A DNA stretch of 64,000 nucleotides from positions 537,522-601,521 of the forward strand of contig NZ_LMQP01000001.1 in assembly GCF_001425405.1 (NCBI RefSeq), given 5' to 3'. The notes under the pieces were generated by a model. The model worked only from the letters and a program-made list of their open reading frames with translations, searched no databases and was not told where the DNA came from. The DNA is from Sphingomonas sp. Leaf412 (lineage in GTDB: Bacteria > Pseudomonadota > Alphaproteobacteria > Sphingomonadales > Sphingomonadaceae). The translations under genes and the position numbers were made by a program. This document shows, one piece after another, positions 35,361 to 45,881 of this stretch (the stretch's first letter is position 1; each line of letters opens with the position of its first letter).

Positions 35361-36047
35361 CTACACGTTCAGCGCGTTGATCGCCGCATGCACCCGCGCC
35401 TCCGCCTCGCGCCGCGGCAGGCCGGGGGGGATCGTCTCGCCGATCAGGAAGGTGACGACGCCCGCCTTCTTCGGTCCCTTCTTGGGCAGCAACCGCCCGC
35501 TGTCGACCGCGATCGGCACGACCGGCAGGTCCAGCGCCTTGTACAGCCCCGCGAAGCCCGATCGCAGCGGCGGCCGCTCGCCCGGCGGCACGCGCGTCCC
35601 CTCCGCATACACCACCACCGACCGCCCGCTCTCCCGCATCGCCCGGCCCTCGCGCATCATCTGCTTCAGCGCGCGCGCCGACGCATCGCGATCCACCACC
35701 AGCGCGCCGTATTTCGTCGTCGCCCAGCCCCACAGGGGCACCTTCATCAACTCGCGCTTCAGCACCATCGCGGGCGAATGCAGGATCAGTTGCAGCTCCA
35801 GCGTCTCGTACATCGCCTCGTGCTTGCCGACGAACAGATATTGTCCCTCGGGCACCCGCCCCACGACGCGCGGCCGGATGCCCAGCACCCAGCGCATCAG
35901 CACGCGGTGGAGCCGCGACCATGTGTTCGAATGCGCGATCACCGCGCGCTGCCCGAACAGCGCCGCGATCGGCACCGTCGCCACGATGGGAACGGACAGC
36001 GAGTAGAAGAGGATGCGGAACAAGGCGGTGCGAAGCCACTGGATCAT
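35361..36047 (-). CDS. 1-acylglycerol-3-phosphate O-acyltransferase (PlsC family)
   Basis: A 228-residue membrane-associated acyltransferase. Seen: an N-terminal hydrophobic helix, GKHEAMYETLELQ (the H-x4 motif is HEAMYE with Glu in place of the usual Asp), VDRDASARALKQM, and VVYAEGTRVPPGE in the EGTR block. Makes phosphatidic acid in phospholipid synthesis. Start overlaps the ydcF-like stop (ATGA). Confidence 0.88.
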   Translation of the reverse strand: MIQWLRTALFRILFYSLSVPIVATVPIAALFGQRAVIAHSNTWSRLHRVLMRWVLGIRPRVVGRVPEGQYLFVGKHEAMYETLELQLILHSPAMVLKRELMKVPLWGWATTKYGALVVDRDASARALKQMMREGRAMRESGRSVVVYAEGTRVPPGERPPLRSGFAGLYKALDLPVVPIAVDSGRLLPKKGPKKAGVVTFLIGETIPPGLPRREAEARVHAAINALNV

Positions 36048-36577
36048 GTCCACCGTTCCCACAGCAGCACCATGCGCCGCAACAGCAGCTTGTGATATTC
36101 GTTCAGCGCCTGCCGCAGCGACGGCTTCCCCGGCACGCCGTCGACCAGGATGGAAACGCCCGCCCCCGTCGCCTCCGCCAGTTCCAGCCGCGCCCGCCGC
36201 GCGTGCCAGTCCGACGTGACCAGCCGGATGCTGCGATATCTTCGCGCCCGCGCCCATGCCGCGGTCTCCGCCCCGTTCCCGCGCGTATCGACCGCCTCCC
36301 CGCCCAGGTCGACGCAGCACGCGATCGTGCGCTGGTGGCCGTACACGCGGACCAGATCGCCGCGCGTCACCCCCGGCGCGGTGCCGGTCACGAGCATCCG
36401 CCGCGCGCGCCCCTCCTCCAGCAGCGCCAGCCCGCGATCGATCCGCCCCGGCGCACCGGTCGGCACGACGATGGCGTCGGTGCGCATGTCGCCCGCGGGC
36501 TCGGGCAGCGTCAGCATGAACGCAGCGAACCCCAGCGCCCATCCCAGCAGCGCGAGCGCGAGGAACCGCCGGATCAC
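36044..36577 (-). CDS. YdcF/ElyC/SanA family membrane protein (DUF218)
   Basis: A 177-residue protein with one N-terminal membrane helix (FLALALLGWALGFAAFMLTL) and a periplasmic DUF218 domain (TDAIVVPTGAPGRIDRGLALL; RGNGAETAAWARAR; IRLVTSDWHARRARLEL). Related proteins affect envelope integrity or vancomycin sensitivity. It lies between ftsX and plsC with overlaps on both sides, placing it in an envelope operon. Confidence 0.85.
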   Translation of the reverse strand: MIRRFLALALLGWALGFAAFMLTLPEPAGDMRTDAIVVPTGAPGRIDRGLALLEEGRARRMLVTGTAPGVTRGDLVRVYGHQRTIACCVDLGGEAVDTRGNGAETAAWARARRYRSIRLVTSDWHARRARLELAEATGAGVSILVDGVPGKPSLRQALNEYHKLLLRRMVLLWERWT

Positions 36578-37439
36578 AGCGTGCGCGCCAGTGCCGCAAC
36601 GATCGCGCGCCGCGCGACGAAGGCGGCGAGGATGACGAAGGCGAAGGGAAGGACGGTCAGCGCCACCCAGCCCGGCGTACCCAGCGTCACCTGCCCCAGC
36701 AACGCGGAGCCCAGCCCGCCGACCTGCGCGCCCAGCAGCGCCACCAGCGCCAGCGCGGGAAACGCCCCCAGCGCTGCGCCCAGGATGGCGTCGCGTGCCA
36801 ACCGGCGCTGGAACAGTCGCGCCACCTGCACGTCGGTCGCGCCCAGCCCGTGCATCACGTCGATCGTGGTGCGATGCGCGTCGAGGCCGGCGCGGGTCGA
36901 CAGCACCACCACCGCGGTGGTCGCCGCCAGCATCATCGCCACGACCACGCCCGCCACGACGGTCAGCGTCGTCAGCAACGTCGCGATCCCCGCCAACGCG
37001 CCGCCATGCCCGTCCAGCCGTGCGCCCGGCGCGACCCGCGCCACGGCGGCCGTGACCCGCGCCGCCGCATCGGCATCCGCAAGGTCGACGTCGATCAGCG
37101 CGGGGATCGGCAGTTCCGCATCCGCGCTCCCCTCACCGAGCCACGGCCCCAGCAGCCGGGCGAGTTCGGCGCGCGGCACCGCCGCCGCCCGCGTCACGCC
37201 CGGCACGCCGCGCACCGTCGTCAGCACCGCCGCGGCCTGCCGCGCGCGGACGTCGGGATCGGGGGTGGCGACCACGATCGTCGCCCGCCCCGCCAGCGAC
37301 GCCGCCAGTGCGCCCGCCGCACGCGCGGTGCCGATCCCTGCGGCGGCCGCCAGCACGGTCAGGAACAGCATGATCGCGAGCACCCACGCCATCGCGCGGC
37401 CGCCGCGGGCGTCGTCCAGGATGCGGACGGTATCCGCGC

Positions 37440-37443
<4 letters not shown>
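36574..37443 (-). CDS. ftsX: Cell division ABC transporter permease FtsX
   Basis: A 289-residue permease-fold protein. Seen: four hydrophobic segments, one near residues 18-40 and three in the C-terminal half, with an extracytoplasmic domain between (VVATPDPDVRARQAAAVLTT). FtsEX regulates peptidoglycan hydrolases at the septum. Start overlaps the ftsE stop (ATGA). The sequence is Ala-rich and divergent, as FtsX usually is; the ftsE neighbour secures the call. Confidence 0.88.
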
Positions 37444-38147
<704 letters not shown>

Positions 38148-38337
38148 GCGCCCGCTTGTTCCCGTCCCGATCGTCCGTCCTCGCCCCGATGCCGGGGTTG
38201 GCCCGCCATCGCACGGTCGCCACCGTCGCTTCAAGCGGCGCGAACCGCATTACCCGCGATGGATCGCTTGCCACGGCGGCGACGCGGGTGTTTAGCTTGA
38301 CGCCATACGTCCTTTGCCCGGGGTGGTTGCGTCGTCC

Positions 38338-39093
38338 ATGATCCTCGAATGCCCCGAATGCCGCGCCCGTTACCTGGTCCCCGACAGCGCGATCGGGACG
38401 ACGGGGCGCACGGTGCGCTGCGCCAATTGCCGCCACAGCTGGTACCAGGACGCACCCGACCTTCCCGAGCGACCGGAACCTGCGCCGGCGGCGGCCGCTC
38501 CGGCCGCTCCCGTCGTGGAAACGCCGGAGGAGGAGATCGTCCCGGCTCCGCCGCCGCCCGCCCCGCCGCTGCCGCCCGTGATCGACGAAACCGCGGCGGA
38601 TGCGGCGGCGGGCCGCTACGACGCCTTCGCGCATCGCGCGCCGTTCCGCCCGACCCGCAACACCAACCGCATCCGCACGATCGCGTCGATCGCCGCCGGG
38701 CTGCTGATGCTGGCGGCGGTCGGCATCATCCTGTGGACGACCGCGCCGGGGCTGGCGGAGAAGATCGGCCTGTCGATCGGTCCCGACGCCCTGCCGCTGA
38801 AGATCGTCGACAATCCCATCGAACGGCGCACGATGACCAACGGATCGGAACTGTTCGCGGTCAGCGGGCGGGTGACGAACCCGTCGTCGGCGCGGCAACG
38901 CGTGCCCGATATCCGTGCCGATCTGCGCGACGCGAACGACAAGATCGTGTTCAGCTGGACGATCACCCCGCCGCAACGGTCGCTGGCGCCCAACGCCTCG
39001 CTCGATTTCAATTCCGCACAGGTGGACGTTCCCGCCTCGTCCGCACGGCTGGACCTCAGCTTCGTCGGCGAGGATCGCGACACGACGGGATAG
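38338..39093 (+). CDS. MJ0042-type zinc-ribbon membrane protein with DUF3426 domain
   Basis: A 251-residue protein. The N-terminus carries a zinc ribbon with two Cys pairs (CPEC and CANC, about residues 5-8 and 24-27), then a Pro/Ala-rich linker, one membrane helix (about 118-140; IAAGLLMLAAVGIILW) and a C-terminal DUF3426 domain (ELFAVSGRVTNPSSARQRVPDI). Widespread in alpha- and deltaproteobacteria; function unknown. ATG 38338 starts the ribbon. Confidence 0.85.
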   Translation: MILECPECRARYLVPDSAIGTTGRTVRCANCRHSWYQDAPDLPERPEPAPAAAAPAAPVVETPEEEIVPAPPPPAPPLPPVIDETAADAAAGRYDAFAHRAPFRPTRNTNRIRTIASIAAGLLMLAAVGIILWTTAPGLAEKIGLSIGPDALPLKIVDNPIERRTMTNGSELFAVSGRVTNPSSARQRVPDIRADLRDANDKIVFSWTITPPQRSLAPNASLDFNSAQVDVPASSARLDLSFVGEDRDTTG

Positions 39094-39174
39094 ACAAGCT
39101 GCTTGCCAGCCACCGACCCCTTTGCTACCGGCGCGTCCTTGCCAGCCGCCGGGCCTGCCCGGTGGACATCACGT

Positions 39175-39261
39175 GCGGTCGTGGCGGAACTGGTAGACGC
39201 GCAACGTTGAGGTCGTTGTGGCCGAAAGGCCGTGGAAGTTCGAGTCTTCTCGACCGCACCA
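39175..39261 (+). tRNA. tRNA-Leu (anticodon GAG)
   Basis: Acceptor stem GCGGTCG pairs with CGACCGC, followed by A-CCA encoded in the DNA. The anticodon stem CAACG/CGTTG encloses TTGAGGT with GAG at 39209-39211. A long variable arm (GTGGCCGAAAGGCCGTG region) marks a class II leucine tRNA, and GTTCGAGTC is the T loop. Confidence 0.95.
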
Positions 39262-39338
39262 CTCCCCCGCCGACGACGGCGGATCGGCGATCGGGGCGCG
39301 ACGCGTACCCGATTGTCGCAACGGTGCGTTGAGCAGCG

Positions 39339-40388
39339 ATGCCGGTTCCCCACATCCATGCGATCGGTACCGCCGTGCCCGCGCACGACATCCATGCCGC
39401 GTTCGTCGGCTGGGCACGCGCGCGCCTGCCCGAAGGCGAACGGCGGGTATTCGACCGCATGGCGCAGCGGTCGGGCATCGCGCACCGCTGGTCCGTCCTG
39501 CCCGCGGACTGCTCCCCCGTCGCACCGGGGGGCTTCTACGCCACCGAACCGCATCCGGGCACCGCGGCGCGCATGGCCCTGTACGCGCGTGAAGCACCCG
39601 CGCTGGCGCTCGCGGCGATCCATGACCTGTCGACGCGGGAGCCGCTGGGCGCGATCACCCACCTCGTCGTCGCCAGCTGCACCGGTTTCGTCGCGCCCGG
39701 CATCGACCAGATCATCGCGCGCGAACTGGGGCTTCCAGGGTCGGTCGAGCGGACACTCGTCGGCTTCATGGGCTGCTACGCCGCGATCGCCGCATTGCGT
39801 ACCGCGCGGCACATCGTGCGGTCGGAACCTGCGGCACGCGTGCTGGTGATAACGGTCGAACTGTCGACGCTCCACCTGCAACCCGCGCAGGCGATCGAGC
39901 CGTTGCTGGCGATGCTCCAATTCGGCGACGGCGCCGCCGCGGCGATCGTCAGCGCAGCGTCGCACGGCGTGGCTCTGGGCCAGCCGTTCGCGGTGACGCT
40001 GCCCGAATCGGCGGCGCTGATCCGCTGGGATATCACCGACGCGGGCTTCGCGATGCACCTGTCGGGCGAGGTGCCGCACCGCATCGCGGCGGCGCTGGCG
40101 GACCCGCCAACGGTCGCGGCGATCACGGGCGGGCGCGTGGTCGACGGCTGGGCCGTCCATGCCGGCGGACGATCGATCCTCGACGCGGTGGCGCAGGCGC
40201 TGCATCTCGAACCCCACGCGCTCGACGCGTCGCGCGCCGTACTGGACGCGAACGGCAACATGTCGTCGGCGACCCTGATGTTCGTCCTGGCGCGCCTGAT
40301 GGACGCCCCGCCCGCCCATGGCGTGGCGCTGGCATTCGGTCCCGGCCTTGCCGCGGAGGGGATCGCCTTCGGGACCGCGGCGACGTGA
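39339..40388 (+). CDS. Type III polyketide synthase
   Basis: A 349-residue chalcone-synthase-like enzyme. The catalytic triad is visible: Cys114 in VASCTGFVAPGID, His274 in WAVHAGGRSILDAV and Asn307 in NGNMSSATLM. Such enzymes extend acyl-CoA starters with malonyl-CoA to alkylpyrones, alkylresorcinols or phloroglucinols; the product is not predictable here. It starts a tight three-gene operon with a methyltransferase (GTGA overlap) and an FAD oxidoreductase. A tRNA-Leu lies 77 bases upstream. Confidence 0.92.
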   Translation: MPVPHIHAIGTAVPAHDIHAAFVGWARARLPEGERRVFDRMAQRSGIAHRWSVLPADCSPVAPGGFYATEPHPGTAARMALYAREAPALALAAIHDLSTREPLGAITHLVVASCTGFVAPGIDQIIARELGLPGSVERTLVGFMGCYAAIAALRTARHIVRSEPAARVLVITVELSTLHLQPAQAIEPLLAMLQFGDGAAAAIVSAASHGVALGQPFAVTLPESAALIRWDITDAGFAMHLSGEVPHRIAAALADPPTVAAITGGRVVDGWAVHAGGRSILDAVAQALHLEPHALDASRAVLDANGNMSSATLMFVLARLMDAPPAHGVALAFGPGLAAEGIAFGTAAT

Positions 40389-41080
40389 GCCTCGCGATCC
40401 GACGCGAGGCCGATGAGCTGATGGACGCGGACGACTTGCCGACCGACACCTACGCCGCAGTCGTCGCCGACCTCGCTCGCGTCAACGCTGTGACGCTGGC
40501 GGCACGCCCCACGCTCGCGTTCCTGGACCGTCGCACCCGGCCGGGACGATCCTATCGATTGCTCGACGTGGGCTTCGGCGATGGCGACATGCTGCGCCGC
40601 ATCGAAACATGGAGCGCGCGACGCGGCGTGGCGATCGAGCTGGTCGGCGTCGACCTCAACCCGCGCAGCGAGGCCGCGGCGCGCGCACATACCCCCGCCG
40701 CCTCCACCATCGAATGGCGGACCGGCGACTATGCCGCGCTGTCGGGGCAGGAATGGGACTTCGTCGTCTCCAGCCTGGTGGCGCACCACATGACGCACGA
40801 TCAACTGGTCGCCTTCCTGCGTTTCATGGCGACGGAATCGCGCGTCGGCTGGCTGGTGAACGACCTGCACCGCCACGGCTTCGCCTATTTCGGCTGGCCG
40901 CTGCTGGCGGCGCTGTTCCGCTGGCACCGCATCGTCCGCCACGACGGGCACGTCTCGATCGCGCGCAGCTACCGGGCCTCCGAATGGACGCCGCTGCTGC
41001 GGGAGGCCGGCGTGGACGCCCGCGTCTTCCGCGCCTTCCCCTTCCGATTGTGCGTGGAGGGCGGGTGCGCGACCCGTTGA
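40385..41080 (+). CDS. SAM-dependent methyltransferase of the polyketide operon
   Basis: A 231-residue class I methyltransferase. Seen: SAM motif [16 protein letters not shown], acidic loop [15 protein letters not shown], and a later [14 protein letters not shown]. Starts within the polyketide synthase stop and overlaps the next gene by 16 bases. Inferred to methylate the type III PKS product. The C-terminal part ([19 protein letters not shown]) is hydrophobic, hinting at a lipid-like substrate or membrane contact. Confidence 0.85.
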   Translation: MSLAIRREADELMDADDLPTDTYAAVVADLARVNAVTLAARPTLAFLDRRTRPGRSYRLLDVGFGDGDMLRRIETWSARRGVAIELVGVDLNPRSEAAARAHTPAASTIEWRTGDYAALSGQEWDFVVSSLVAHHMTHDQLVAFLRFMATESRVGWLVNDLHRHGFAYFGWPLLAALFRWHRIVRHDGHVSIARSYRASEWTPLLREAGVDARVFRAFPFRLCVEGGCATR

Positions 41081-42132
41081 TCCTCGGTGGTGGCCCGGCG
41101 GGCACCGCAGCGGCGATCATCCTCGCACGCGGCGGGCGGCGACCCACGCTCCTGGAGCGGACGCGCGAGACCGGCGACCCATTGTGCGGCGGATTCCTCA
41201 GCTGGCGCACGCTCGATGCGTTGGCGCGACTGGGCATCGCGCGCGACGCGCTCAATCCCCGGGCGGTGACGCGGCTGCGCGTGATCGCGGGCGATCGCGT
41301 CCGCGAGGTGATGCTGCCCCGACCGGCGCTCGCGGTTTCGCGCCATCGCCTCGATACGCTCATGCTCGCCGCCGCGACGACGACGGGTGCGAGGGTCGAG
41401 CGCGGCGTCACGGCCCGCGCCGTCGAGGACGGGCGCGTGCGGACCGGCGACGGCGCCGTGCTGACCCCCGACATCATGTTGCTCGCCACCGGCAAGCACG
41501 ACCTGCGCGGCCTTGCCCGCCCGGCGGCGCGCGATGGCGACCCCGCGCTCGGCATCCGCATCCGGCTCGGCCCGTCGCCCGCACTCGAGGCGCTAGTGGG
41601 AGATGCGATCGAGCTGCACCTGTTCGACCGCGGCTACGCCGGCGTGGTGATGCAGGAGGATGGAAGCGCCAACCTGTGCATGGCGGTGCGCCGGTCGCGG
41701 CTCGACGGCGGCGACCCGGCGACGCTGCTGGATCACCTGGCGCACGACCACCCGGCGCTGGGCGCGCGGCTGCAATGGCGTCATGCCTCCTCCGACGCGG
41801 TCGCCAACGTCCCGTACGGCTGGCGCGCGCTATCGACGGTGCCGGGCATCTACCGCCTCGGCGATCAGGCGGCGGTCATCCCCTCGCTGGCGGGCGAGGG
41901 CGTCGGGATCGCGGTCGCCAGCGGCATGTCGGCGGCGCACGCGATCCTGGAGGACGTCGACGCGCCGACGTGGCAGCGCGGCTTCGCCCGCGACGCCCGC
42001 CGACCGCTCGCGATCGCCGGCGCGATACGCGCGCTGGCGGAGCGGCCCGCCATCGCCCGCCCGCTGATGCCGCTGATGCCGGCCGCGTTTGTCCGGCTGA
42101 TCGCGGACGCGACGCGGATCGACGCGGCTTGA
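41065..42132 (+). CDS. FAD-dependent oxidoreductase of the polyketide operon
   Basis: A 355-residue flavoprotein of the geranylgeranyl reductase / monooxygenase type. Seen: [20 protein letters not shown] at the N-terminus, [14 protein letters not shown], and the second FAD motif [28 protein letters not shown] 41065 lies inside the methyltransferase gene, implying coupling. Inferred to oxidise or reduce the polyketide. It is the last gene of the operon. Confidence 0.85.
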   Translation: MRDPLILGGGPAGTAAAIILARGGRRPTLLERTRETGDPLCGGFLSWRTLDALARLGIARDALNPRAVTRLRVIAGDRVREVMLPRPALAVSRHRLDTLMLAAATTTGARVERGVTARAVEDGRVRTGDGAVLTPDIMLLATGKHDLRGLARPAARDGDPALGIRIRLGPSPALEALVGDAIELHLFDRGYAGVVMQEDGSANLCMAVRRSRLDGGDPATLLDHLAHDHPALGARLQWRHASSDAVANVPYGWRALSTVPGIYRLGDQAAVIPSLAGEGVGIAVASGMSAAHAILEDVDAPTWQRGFARDARRPLAIAGAIRALAERPAIARPLMPLMPAAFVRLIADATRIDAA

Positions 42133-42164
42133 ATTCGCCTTCCCCCGGCCCGAGATCGTACCCC

Positions 42165-42566
42165 ATGGAAAAGCTCAATCTCTCCCCCGCCGAATGGCAG
42201 GACCGCCTGACCCCCGAACAATATCACGTCCTGCGCGAGGCGGGGACGGAGCGGGCCTTTTCGGGTCATTACAATGCCAACAAGGCGGACGGCATCTATC
42301 ATTGCGCCGCCTGCGACCTGCCGCTCTTCGACAGCGCGGACAAATACGATTCCGGCTCAGGCTGGCCCAGCTTCACGCAGCCGATCGCGGCCGACGCGGT
42401 GGAGGATCATCGCGATGCCAGCCACGGGATGATCCGCGTCGAGAGCCGCTGCGCCCGCTGCGACAGCCATCTGGGCCACGTCTTCCCCGACGGACCGCCG
42501 CCGACGGGGCTGCGCTATTGCATGAATTCGGTCTCGCTGGATTTCCGTCCGCGCGACGCCGCCTGA
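42165..42566 (+). CDS. msrB: Peptide-methionine (R)-S-oxide reductase
   Basis: A 133-residue MsrB. Seen: two zinc Cys pairs (CAAC and CARC), [16 protein letters not shown] and the catalytic RYCMNSVSL. Repairs oxidised methionine in the cytoplasm with thioredoxin. Starts 32 bases after the polyketide operon on the same strand and may be read through from it. Length and motifs are normal. Confidence 0.96.
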   Translation: MEKLNLSPAEWQDRLTPEQYHVLREAGTERAFSGHYNANKADGIYHCAACDLPLFDSADKYDSGSGWPSFTQPIAADAVEDHRDASHGMIRVESRCARCDSHLGHVFPDGPPPTGLRYCMNSVSLDFRPRDAA

Positions 42567-42575
42567 CCACAACTT

Positions 42576-42591
42576 GTTAACCATGGCCTAA
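42576..42591. promoter_or_regulatory. CtrA-like site upstream of the PBP gene
   Basis: GTTAACCATGGCCTAA fits the CtrA consensus GTTAA-N7-TTAA with one mismatch. It ends 25 bases before the penicillin-binding protein start. Prediction from a short motif only. Confidence 0.35.
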
Positions 42592-42616
42592 GCCTCTATC
42601 CCCCAAGGCCGACGCC

Positions 42617-44785
42617 ATGGCCCGTGCCCCTTCCCGCACCTCCCGCTCCGCCAGACCGCGGTCCCCCTGGCGCCGGCGCCTCGGGATCTTGGTCAAGGTC
42701 GCGCTCGTCCTCGCGGTGCTGGGGTTCGCCGCTCTGGCGACCGCGGTCTATGTCGCGCGCGCGCAATTGCCGAGCTTCGAGGATCTGAAATCGTCGCCCA
42801 ACGGGCAGATGATCCGCGTCCACGCCGCCGATGGCACCGTGCTGGTGTCGCTCGGGCCGAGCTACGGCGAATGGCTGGGCTACAGCCGCATCCCGAAGGT
42901 GATGCGCGACGCCACGATCGCGGTGGAGGACCGCCGCTTCCGCAGCCATCTGGGCGTCGACCCGATCGGGATCGTCCGCTCGGTCATGGTCCGCTACGAA
43001 CGCGGGCGCTGGGTCCAGGGCGGATCGACGATCACGCAGCAGCTGGCGCGCAACGTCTTCCTGAACAACCAGAAGAAGTTCGGCCGCAAGTTCCGCGAAT
43101 GGATCCTCGCGCTGGCGCTGGAACGCAAGTTCACCAAGGATCAGGTGCTCGAACTGTACCTGAACAAGGTCTATTACGGCGGCGGCGCCTATGGCATCGA
43201 CGCCGCGAGCCGCAAGTTCTTCGACCACGGCGCCGACAACCTCAGCCTGTCGGAGGCCGCGGTCATCGCCGGTCTCGTCAAGGCGCCGTCCAATTACTCC
43301 CCCACCGCGGATGCGGAGGCGGCGAAGGGCCGCGCGGGCGTCGTCCTGCAACAGATGGTCCGCAACGACTTCATCACCGCGGCGGAGGCGGAGGCCGCCG
43401 ACGCTTCCGCGGTGAAGCTGGCGCCCTCGCCGCGCCAGAACAGCGTCCGCTATTTCACCGACTGGGCGCTCCCGCAGCTGGAGTTGTTGATCGACGAGAC
43501 GGTCAAGCCGCTGGAGGTGTGGACGACGCTCGACCCCGCGATGCAGCGCGACGCCGATGCCGCGATCCGGGCCAACGTGCCAAACGGCGCGCAGGGCGCT
43601 TTGGTCGCGATCGATCGCGATGGCGCGGTGCGGGCGATGGTGGGCGGCACCGACTACGTCGGATCGAACTACAATCGCGCGACGACCGCGGTGCGGCAGC
43701 CTGGCTCGGCGTTCAAGCTGTTCGTCTATCTCGCCGCGCTGGAGGCGGGGAAGACGCCCGAGGACAAGGAAGTGGACCAGCCCGTCATGATCGACGGGTG
43801 GAGCCCGCGCAACGATTCGCGGCGCAATTCGGGCGAGGTGACGCTGCGCACCGCCTTCGCCTATTCGCTCAACACCGTCGCGGCGAAGCTAGGGCAGCAG
43901 GTCGGATTCGCGACGGTCGCGGACATGGCGCGACGGTTCGGGATCACCACGCCCGTGAACACCCATCCGTCGATGGTGCTGGGCACATCAGACGTTCGCC
44001 TGATCGACATGACCCGCGCCTTCGCCAGCGTCGGGAACAAGGGCGTGGCCGTCACCCCCTTCGGCATCACCCGCGTCAGCAGCGAGGGCGAGACGATCTA
44101 CACCCACGAGGTCGATCGTAGCCGCGTCCTCGTCGCGCCCTATGTCGCGGCGCAGATGACCGACCTGCTCCAGACCGCGGTCAACACCGGCACCGGCCGC
44201 GCGGCGCAGATCGGCCGCCCGGTCGCGGGAAAGACCGGCACTACGACCAGCAGCAAGGACGGCTGGTTCCTGGGCTTTTCCTCCGGCCTCACCACAGGCG
44301 TGTGGATGGGGCGCGACAACGCCCGGCCCGTGGCGGGGCTGCACGGCGGGACCGCGCCCGCGCGCGCCTTCGCCGCATTCATGACGCGCGCGGTGGCGAA
44401 GCGGCCGATCGAGCCGTTCGATACCGAGGTGACTCTACCCGAATGGCAGATGGAGCCCGACGAGGAGAGCTATTTCGGGGCGCCGGACAATTCCACCTTC
44501 GTCGACGACGACGGCTATGCGACCGAGCCCGCGCCATCGCGGCCGTACGACGATCGCGCGGTAGAGGATCAACCGCCGCCGACCGAAGCCGATCGTCCGC
44601 TGGCCACGCGGTCGCGCGAGGACCGCGCTCTCGACCCGCGCGACCGCGACCCCCGTGACGCCGACGACCCGCAACAGCTCGACCAGGACTGGATCGATCG
44701 CGTCACGGGCCGGGAGGCGCCGCGCCCCCGCCCCGCCCCGCGACAGCCCGCACCACGCTACGAAGGCGAGCGACCGAACCAGTGA
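42617..44785 (+). CDS. Class A penicillin-binding protein (PBP1A family)
   Basis: A 722-residue bifunctional peptidoglycan synthase. Seen: one N-terminal membrane helix (about 22-46), glycosyltransferase motifs (VEDRRFRSHLGVD; GGSTITQQLARN; KFTKDQVLELYLNKVYYG), and a transpeptidase domain with SAFK (Ser about 364), SLN and KTGTT. The last 110 residues or so are Asp/Arg/Pro-rich and probably disordered. The 3' end overlaps the convergent YgjP-type gene by 28 bases. A CtrA-like site lies just upstream. Confidence 0.94.
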   Translation: MARAPSRTSRSARPRSPWRRRLGILVKVALVLAVLGFAALATAVYVARAQLPSFEDLKSSPNGQMIRVHAADGTVLVSLGPSYGEWLGYSRIPKVMRDATIAVEDRRFRSHLGVDPIGIVRSVMVRYERGRWVQGGSTITQQLARNVFLNNQKKFGRKFREWILALALERKFTKDQVLELYLNKVYYGGGAYGIDAASRKFFDHGADNLSLSEAAVIAGLVKAPSNYSPTADAEAAKGRAGVVLQQMVRNDFITAAEAEAADASAVKLAPSPRQNSVRYFTDWALPQLELLIDETVKPLEVWTTLDPAMQRDADAAIRANVPNGAQGALVAIDRDGAVRAMVGGTDYVGSNYNRATTAVRQPGSAFKLFVYLAALEAGKTPEDKEVDQPVMIDGWSPRNDSRRNSGEVTLRTAFAYSLNTVAAKLGQQVGFATVADMARRFGITTPVNTHPSMVLGTSDVRLIDMTRAFASVGNKGVAVTPFGITRVSSEGETIYTHEVDRSRVLVAPYVAAQMTDLLQTAVNTGTGRAAQIGRPVAGKTGTTTSSKDGWFLGFSSGLTTGVWMGRDNARPVAGLHGGTAPARAFAAFMTRAVAKRPIEPFDTEVTLPEWQMEPDEESYFGAPDNSTFVDDDGYATEPAPSRPYDDRAVEDQPPPTEADRPLATRSREDRALDPRDRDPRDADDPQQLDQDWIDRVTGREAPRPRPAPRQPAPRYEGERPNQ

Positions 44786-45435
44786 AGCGACGCGCCCTGC
44801 GCGCGCAGCCATTGCCGCTGCAGCGTCGGATCGGCGCCGTAGAGCCGCGCCGCGAGATCGTGGAACGCGCGCGAGTGGTTCATGTGGACACGGTGCGCCA
44901 CCTCGTGCGCGGCGGTGGCGCGACGGACCTCCGGGGGGGCGAGGATCAGGCGCCAGCTATAGCGGATCGCGCCGTCATGCGCGCAGCTACCCCAGCGTCC
45001 GCGCGGATCGCCGATCGCCACCGTGCTGACCGTCACGCCCGCGCGCGCCGCATAATGCGCGGTATCCGCGATCAGCACCGCCAGCGCCTGCCGCTTCAGC
45101 CACGCCTCGACCCGCCGCGCCACCGTTTCGACCGGCCCGCCCAGCACCAGCCGGTCGTCGGCGCGCGCGGGCATTCGCGGCATCCCCTCGCGCCAATCAA
45201 TCGTCAGCATCGCGCCGTCGACCGGCAGGATCGCGCCGGGGACGAACGGCCGCGCCGCCGGAACCGCCGCCCGCTGCCGCTCCACCCACGCTGCCTGCGC
45301 CCGCGCCCAGAGGAGCGCGCGGTCGAGCGAGGCGCGCGGGGGCAGGGTCAGCCGCGCGCGCCCGGTCAGCGGATCGAACGACAGCTTCGTCCGGCGCGCG
45401 CGCGGATGCCGCACCACGTCGAAGTCGCCGGTCAC
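44758..45435 (-). CDS. YgjP/M48-type metal-dependent hydrolase
   Basis: A 225-residue protein of the YgjP (WLM/SprT-like zincin) family. Seen: RWGSCAHDGAIRYSWRLILAP, followed by the zinc motif HEVAHRVHMNHSRAFHDL. The N-terminus (ARRTKLSFDPLTGRARLTLP) is the usual beta-rich part. Function in bacteria is unclear. GTG 45435 overlaps the stop of the upstream gene (GTGA). Confidence 0.88.
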   Translation of the reverse strand: MTGDFDVVRHPRARRTKLSFDPLTGRARLTLPPRASLDRALLWARAQAAWVERQRAAVPAARPFVPGAILPVDGAMLTIDWREGMPRMPARADDRLVLGGPVETVARRVEAWLKRQALAVLIADTAHYAARAGVTVSTVAIGDPRGRWGSCAHDGAIRYSWRLILAPPEVRRATAAHEVAHRVHMNHSRAFHDLAARLYGADPTLQRQWLRAQGASLHWFGRSPS

Positions 45436-45881
45436 AGCTCGCGATCGACGACGTGATACTCCAGCTCGCCGGCATCGTCCTCGCTGATGGTCCAGCCACG
45501 CACCGACTGCCCCGCGCGATGCACTGCCTCGCGATCGCCGCAGACGAGGTAATGCCAGTCGGGCAGCGCCTCGTCCGCGGCGCGCAGGCGATAGGCGCAG
45601 GTTGAGGGCAGCCAGTCGATGCTGTCGACGTTGCCGGACGTTAGACGGACGCATTCGCTGACGAAGGCGCGGCGATGGCGGTAGTTGCTGCATTGCCCGC
45701 TGCGCCGGTCGAGCAGCCGGCAGGCGACGTTGGTCGCGACCAGTTCGCCGGTATCCTCGTCCTCCAGCTTGTGCAGGCAACATTTGCCGCAGCCGTCGCA
45801 CAACGCCTCCCACTGTCCGCGATCCAGCGCGGCCAGCGGCAATTCCCAGAAATTGACCGGCTTCAGCGTCAGCGCGCCCAT
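45432..45881 (-). CDS. YcgN family cysteine-cluster protein (UPF0260)
   Basis: A 149-residue soluble protein with the metal-binding cluster LCDGCGKCCLHKLED and further cysteines (VACRLLD, QCSNY, SECVRL, STCAYR), all as in UPF0260/YcgN. Function unknown, probably binds iron or zinc. Overlaps the SCO gene by 13 bases and the YgjP gene by four. ATG 45881 starts the conserved MGALTLKPVNFWEL. Confidence 0.9.
   Translation of the reverse strand: MGALTLKPVNFWELPLAALDRGQWEALCDGCGKCCLHKLEDEDTGELVATNVACRLLDRRSGQCSNYRHRRAFVSECVRLTSGNVDSIDWLPSTCAYRLRAADEALPDWHYLVCGDREAVHRAGQSVRGWTISEDDAGELEYHVVDREL

Noticed and set aside
39175..39261. tRNA-Leu as attachment site of an integrated element
   Set aside because: No integrase, no duplicated tRNA 3' end and no other mobile signs were seen nearby.
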